Part shown: piece by piece, positions 60,351 to 64,000 of the stretch
Layout of the letters: each line of letters starts with the position of its first letter
Numbering within the stretch: the stretch's first letter is position 1
Origin: Alkalibacillus salilacus
GTDB lineage: Bacteria; Bacillota; Bacilli; Bacillales; Alkalibacillaceae
Reading direction: 5' to 3'
Assembly: GCF_030812915.1 (NCBI RefSeq)
Contig: NZ_JAUSTQ010000001.1
Coordinates: 1 to 64,000 of the forward strand
Length of the DNA: 64,000 nt
Notes under the pieces: generated by a model
What the model saw: only the letters and a program-made list of their open reading frames with translations
What the model was told of the DNA's origin: nothing
Database searches by the model: none
Program-made: the position numbers and the translations under genes

Positions 60351-61340
60351 TTACTCTTCTTCCCCTAAGAAGTGTTCCTTAAAGAATTGTAGCTGATAAT
60401 CGAGCGAAATCGGATCGTTGAAATAGAATTCCTTCGCATCTGCTTCAAAGATACGATCATTTTGCACTGCCGGAATACTTTGGAATGTTTCCGTTTGTTC
60501 AAATGAAGTATCTAAATCATTCTTTTTACTATAAATAATATAATCACCAGCGTATTCAGGTAATGCTTCGAATGATAACGCATAGAAACCATCTTCAATC
60601 GCCATTTCTTCCACTTTCTCAGGCATCGCTAAGTCCATTTCTTGATATAATATCTCAGTTCCTCTGGCAAAGTTATCACCGAACACATATAATTGCTTTT
60701 CAAAGTTTTCGAATACGGTTACAGTTGCATCCTCGCCAATCTCAGCTTTAATCTCTTCTCCAACTTCTTGTGCACGTGTTTTGAAATCCTCAATCCATTC
60801 ATTGGCCTGTTCTTCTTTGTTCAATAGTTTAGCAATTTCACGGTGCTGTTCTAAGTAGCCTAAGTTACCATACGTATATGTAACCGTTGGCGCAATTTCA
60901 CGTAAGCGGTCTAGATTTTTCTCACTGTCTAAACCGATAATTAAATCAGGGTCTAATTCAATAATTTTCTCTAGGTCCTCAGACGTTACCGCTTCAGCGC
61001 CATCTAAATGTTCTTCATAACGTGGATTACTCATGGAATACGGATCTGCACCTACCACATTTGTATCAAGCGACAACACATTCCCTGTATATGTCGATAA
61101 GACAACGACGCGTTCAGGATTGGCCGGAACTTCGACTGTCCCATTCTCTGATTCGTATGTTCGCATCTCACCATCAGCTGATTCATCAGATTCAGTGTTA
61201 TCTTCTTCATTCGTTTCTTCTGTATTGGAATCACTGGATCCCTCAGCATTTGTGTTTTCTGATTCATCATCATTACCACAAGCACTAATTAGCATAAGCA
61301 TGGCGATCATCAGTAAAGGAATTAACCGCTTTATTGTCAT
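60351..61340 (-). CDS. Iron-siderophore binding lipoprotein (FhuD/FecB type)
   Basis: 329 residues. Lipobox ISAC (Cys 21) and an acidic Ser/Asn/Glu linker of about 40 residues, then a helical-backbone type III binding fold: NPERVVVLSTYTGNVLSLD, SEDLEKIIELDPDLIIG. It would deliver a ferric siderophore, probably hydroxamate or catecholate; which cannot be told. ATG 61340 follows AAGGGGAG. Its first 56 bases overlap the ATPase gene in another frame. Confidence 0.92.
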   Translation of the reverse strand: MTIKRLIPLLMIAMLMLISACGNDDESENTNAEGSSDSNTEETNEEDNTESDESADGEMRTYESENGTVEVPANPERVVVLSTYTGNVLSLDTNVVGADPYSMSNPRYEEHLDGAEAVTSEDLEKIIELDPDLIIGLDSEKNLDRLREIAPTVTYTYGNLGYLEQHREIAKLLNKEEQANEWIEDFKTRAQEVGEEIKAEIGEDATVTVFENFEKQLYVFGDNFARGTEILYQEMDLAMPEKVEEMAIEDGFYALSFEALPEYAGDYIIYSKKNDLDTSFEQTETFQSIPAVQNDRIFEADAKEFYFNDPISLDYQLQFFKEHFLGEEE

Positions 61341-62133
61341 TGTCTTTCTCCCCTTTGATTAAGTTATAAGTAAGGCAAATAGGTCTACCTGTACGCGGAT
61401 CTTGACCAACAACGGCGTCAATATCAAACACGCGACGAAGCACGTCATCTTGCATTACGTCATCATAACGGCCCTCTTTGATAATCGAGCCTTCTCGCAT
61501 TGAAATGATATAATCAGCAAATCGAGCAGCGTGATTTAAATCATGTAAAACCATGACGATCGTTCGGCCTTCTAATTGGTTAAGATTTTGAAGTAATTCT
61601 AATACTTCAAGTTGGTGAGCAAGATCTAAATAGGTTGTCGGTTCATCAAGAAAAATCATGTCTGTATCTTGAGCTAGAGCCATCGCAATCCACACACGTT
61701 GTTGTTGACCACCTGATAATTCATCAACTGGACGATGTTTATATGTCTCTACTCCAGTTGATTCCATCGCTTGGTGAATCACTTCCACATCCTCCTCACT
61801 CAAACGACCGAATCCTTTTTGATACGGAAAACGTCCATAAGATACGAGTTCACCAACTGTAAGCCCGTTAGCGTAATCGTTGCTTTGCGGAAGAATCGCC
61901 ATCTTCTTAGCGACATCCTTTGTTTTTTGTTTTTCGATATCTTCACCATCTAATAAGACTTGGCCTGAATCTGGCGATAGAATACGTGTTAACCCTTTAA
62001 GTAAAGTCGATTTGCCACAACCATTCGGACCAATAATGGCTGTTATTTGACCTTCTGGAATATCGACATCTAAATGATCCAACACTGTATGGTCATCATA
62101 ACCGACTAATAATTGCTCACCTTTTATCCGCAC
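61285..62133 (-). CDS. Iron-siderophore ABC transporter ATPase (FecE type)
   Basis: 282 residues. Walker A GPNGCGKSTLLKG, signature LSGGQQQRVWIAMA, Walker B MIFLDEPTTYLD, switch His in VLHDLNHAARF. Start GTG 62133 with AGGAGG 8 nt upstream. The C-terminus runs about 18 residues past the usual end into the next gene. First gene of the Fur-controlled operon. Order ATPase-binding protein-permeases is less common than binding protein first. Confidence 0.93.
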   Translation of the reverse strand: MRIKGEQLLVGYDDHTVLDHLDVDIPEGQITAIIGPNGCGKSTLLKGLTRILSPDSGQVLLDGEDIEKQKTKDVAKKMAILPQSNDYANGLTVGELVSYGRFPYQKGFGRLSEEDVEVIHQAMESTGVETYKHRPVDELSGGQQQRVWIAMALAQDTDMIFLDEPTTYLDLAHQLEVLELLQNLNQLEGRTIVMVLHDLNHAARFADYIISMREGSIIKEGRYDDVMQDDVLRRVFDIDAVVGQDPRTGRPICLTYNLIKGEKDNDNKAVNSFTDDRHAYAN

Positions 62134-62155
62134 AGATTATTCCTCCTGCCTTTAT

Positions 62156-62170
62156 TGATAATGATTATCA
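62156..62170. promoter_or_regulatory. Fur box (perfect 7-1-7)
   Basis: TGATAATGATTATCA, a perfect match to the Bacillus Fur box, 23 bp upstream of the ATPase start codon. Confidence 0.92.
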
Positions 62171-62327
62171 CTGTCATCACATCCCCTATTAAACCACATA
62201 CACAATGAAAGTCAACACCTATTCTCAATTAAACATTTCTAATAATTCAATGCTTAATAGTTGATCATAACGATTATAACTGGATTCAAAAGGGTTGAAA
62301 TTAAATGATAAATCGATTAGAATTCAA

Positions 62328-62342
62328 TGAGAATGATTATCA
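62328..62342. promoter_or_regulatory. Fur box (one mismatch) in front of the YcgT-type gene
   Basis: TGAGAATGATTATCA, 14 of 15 positions of the 7-1-7 Fur box, 25 bp upstream of the reductase start. Predicts co-regulation with the divergent siderophore operon. Confidence 0.88.
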
Positions 62343-62366
62343 ATTTTTGAGCGAGGTGAGCTTCTT

Positions 62367-63416
62367 ATGACTCATGACATATATGATGTAACAATAATCG
62401 GCGGTGGCCCAGCTGGATTGTATTCAGCTTTTTATAGTGGATTACGTGGTATGAAAACAAAAATTATTGAATATCAGAATGTTTTAGGCGGTAAAGTCAA
62501 CGTTTATCCTGAGAAAATGATCTGGGATGTAGGCGGGCAGCCTCCTGTAACTGGCGAGACATTTATCAACCAGTTGATTGAACAGGGCTTAACATTTGAT
62601 CCGACTGTTGTTTACGGGGAAAAAGTCGTTAGTATGCAACAAGATGATGATGGGCTATTTTACTTAACGGGTGATTCTGGCAACAAGCATTGGACGAAGA
62701 CCGTAATTGTGGCAGTAGGAAGCGGAATTTTAAAACCTCAAAAACTAAAAATAGATAATGCCGATCGATTTGAAGTATCGAATTTAAACTATACGGTTAA
62801 ATCGTTAAAACGTTTCCAAAACAAAACTGTGATTATTTCAGGCGGCGGTAATTCAGCTATAGATTGGGCGAATGAACTCGAGCCAATCGCCAAAAAAGTT
62901 TTCGTGACTTGTCGAAAAGATCATTTATCAGGTCATGAAGCTCAAGTCGACCAACTGATGAATAGTAATGCGACTTGCCTATTTAACTCTTGTATCGCAA
63001 ACCTCGTCCCTTGCCCTGACCGAGAAATGATTGAGTATGTCGAAGTGTTAAATCAAGAAACAAATGAAGTCGAACAAGTGGCAGTCGATGAAGTGATTGT
63101 GAATCACGGTTATGAAATGGATGCTGAACTCCTACAAAAAAGCGAGTTAGACTTAAATATGGTTGATGATTATTTCATAGAAGGAAACGCAACTAGTGAA
63201 ACCTCGGTTCCAGGCATATTCGCAGCTGGCGACATTTTAAAACATGACGGAAAATTAAACTTAATCGCAGGAACATTCCAAGATGCAGCCAACGCAGTCA
63301 ATCAAGCGAAACAATTTATTTCACCTGATTCGAACGGACAAGCGATGGTTTCATCTCATAATGACGTGTTCAAAGAGCGTAACGAACAACTTAAACAACA
63401 AATGTTTGAATCTTAA
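62367..63416 (+). CDS. ycgT: Ferredoxin/flavodoxin-NADP reductase-like protein (YcgT type)
   Basis: 349 residues, thioredoxin-reductase-like flavoprotein without the redox Cys pair. FAD motif IIGGGPAGLYSA, second glycine motif ISGGGNSAIDWA for NADP, and FAAGDILKHDGK near the C-terminus. B. subtilis has YumC and the iron-regulated paralog YcgT; the Fur box and siderophore genes point to the second. Likely reduces iron released from siderophore, directly or through a ferredoxin. ATG after GCGAGGTGAG. Confidence 0.88.
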   Translation: MTHDIYDVTIIGGGPAGLYSAFYSGLRGMKTKIIEYQNVLGGKVNVYPEKMIWDVGGQPPVTGETFINQLIEQGLTFDPTVVYGEKVVSMQQDDDGLFYLTGDSGNKHWTKTVIVAVGSGILKPQKLKIDNADRFEVSNLNYTVKSLKRFQNKTVIISGGGNSAIDWANELEPIAKKVFVTCRKDHLSGHEAQVDQLMNSNATCLFNSCIANLVPCPDREMIEYVEVLNQETNEVEQVAVDEVIVNHGYEMDAELLQKSELDLNMVDDYFIEGNATSETSVPGIFAAGDILKHDGKLNLIAGTFQDAANAVNQAKQFISPDSNGQAMVSSHNDVFKERNEQLKQQMFES

Positions 63417-63419
63417 TAA

Positions 63420-63449
63420 AGGCCCTCTAGATCTCAGTCTAGAGGGCCT
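63420..63449 (+). terminator. ycgT terminator
   Basis: AGGCCCTCTAGA and TCTAGAGGGCCT, 12-bp perfect stem, 6-nt loop. Confidence 0.82.
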
Positions 63450-63487
63450 AATTTATGGATCTCCTCATCAATGATAAATGTTGAGGG

Positions 63488-63522
63488 TTTCTCTGTATGA
63501 AGCGCCACTTTCGCTGTATGCC
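63488..63522. repeat. 21-nt periodic array C (two units of the array B type)
   Basis: TTTCTCTGTATGA with core at 63491 and TTTCGCTGTATGC with core at 63512, 21 nt apart. Same motif class as 58107-58250, in the gap between convergent ycgT and kynA. Confidence 0.8.
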
Positions 63523-63544
63523 ACTCCTTCTCTTCTGATCCCTA

Positions 63545-64000
63545 TTACAGCGCCGTCCGAACATTCCATAATTCTGGGAAAAAGTAATGGTCGAGCACTT
63601 GTTTTAAATAACCGACACCAGAAGAACCACCCGTGCCTGTTTTATGGCCGATAATGCGTTCAACCGTTTTCATATGACGGAATCGCCATTGTTGCATCCA
63701 GTCTTCGATATCGACTAATTTCTCAGCTAATTGATACAAATTCCAGTAGCGGTCTGGGTCTTGATAAACTTCGATCCAAGCTTGTTCCACACTAGCATTC
63801 ATTTGATAGGTTTCTGTTAAATCTCGTTCTAAAACAGACTGATCAATCGCGAATCCTGCTTTCGCCAACGCTTCAATGGCCACATCATACAAGCCTGGTA
63901 CCTCGTATGCTGATTTTAAACGATCATAAATTTCAGGTTCATTCTCATATATTTTCAACGCATGGGATGTTTTATAGCCCAGCGCAAACTCCACCAAACG
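63545..64000 (-). CDS. kynA: Tryptophan 2,3-dioxygenase, C-terminal part (cut by window edge)
   Basis: The frame is open to the right edge, with [10 protein letters not shown] at the cut, a pattern of the dioxygenase heme pocket. Visible are [29 protein letters not shown], which includes the heme ligand His region and the GTGGSSG loop, and a final [13 protein letters not shown]. Opens the indole ring of tryptophan to N-formylkynurenine, substrate of kynB. The N-terminal part lies outside. No kynA copy near kynUB, so the pathway is split. Confidence 0.93.
   Translation of the reverse strand, partial: RLVEFALGYKTSHALKIYENEPEIYDRLKSAYEVPGLYDVAIEALAKAGFAIDQSVLERDLTETYQMNASVEQAWIEVYQDPDRYWNLYQLAEKLVDIEDWMQQWRFRHMKTVERIIGHKTGTGGSSGVGYLKQVLDHYFFPELWNVRTAL

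Overview
The window is an AT-rich chromosome segment from a member of the Bacillaceae, probably a halotolerant or alkaliphilic relative of Halobacillus, Virgibacillus or Alkalibacillus. This rests on Bacillus-type gene pairs (ywiB-argS, pbpG-ywhD, ywdK-ywdI, a HutP-controlled hut operon, sinR with tapA-sipW-tasA). It also rests on several sodium or osmolyte transporters (NSS, BCCT, CPA1, TRAP) and strongly acidic Ser/Asp/Glu linkers behind the lipoprotein lipoboxes. No rRNA, tRNA, CRISPR or prophage was seen. The only insertion-sequence material is the 3' end of an IS256-type transposase at the left edge.

Layout. 1-0.7 kb: transposase end, a perfect 20-bp hairpin and a 21-nt periodic array. 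0.7-9 kb: housekeeping genes (argS, ywiB, pbpG, ywhD, ywdK, ywdI) and an NSS transporter. 9-20.6 kb: YjiH-type membrane protein, HTH-TPR regulator with M29 aminopeptidase, P-loop ATPase, TerC exporter, DctPQM TRAP transporter, CPA1 antiporter. 20.9-26.1 kb: matrix locus with sinR, class D sortase, LPXTG protein, two TasA/CalY proteins, SipW and TapA, with SinR-type operators in front of tapA. 27-33 kb: hutPHUIG with promoter, terminator and a NAG-N4 HutP site. 33-44 kb: thioesterase, variant BCCT carrier, kbl-tdh threonine degradation, and a peptide ABC transporter divergent from its binding protein. 44-52.5 kb: typA, an MFS/ArsR pair, HesB-like protein, rarD, Csp3 copper store, methionine gamma-lyase with a cre site. 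52.5-64 kb: candidate structured RNA, small membrane proteins, lytic transglycosylase, threonine aldolase, kynurenine pathway genes (kynU, kynB, partial kynA), and between them a Fur-controlled siderophore ABC system with a YcgT-type reductase.

How the genes work together. Much of the window is amino-acid catabolism (His, Thr, Met, Trp) and Na+/solute transport. Iron supply is a single Fur unit: two divergent transcripts share an intergenic region with a perfect and a near-perfect Fur box. The matrix locus looks self-contained: regulator, dedicated signal peptidase, two fibre subunits, an assembly protein, a wall-anchored protein sharing the subunits' LKPGD motif, and the sortase to attach it.

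Most unusual signal. There are three arrays with a strict 21-nt period (551-690, 58107-58250, 63488-63522). They use two different 8-nt cores, and the two large arrays have seven units each. Each unit has a T-tract in front of a fixed core and a variable remainder, and all three arrays lie between convergent genes. A 174-bp inverted-repeat element is also present twice. I did not recognise a described function for either repeat class.
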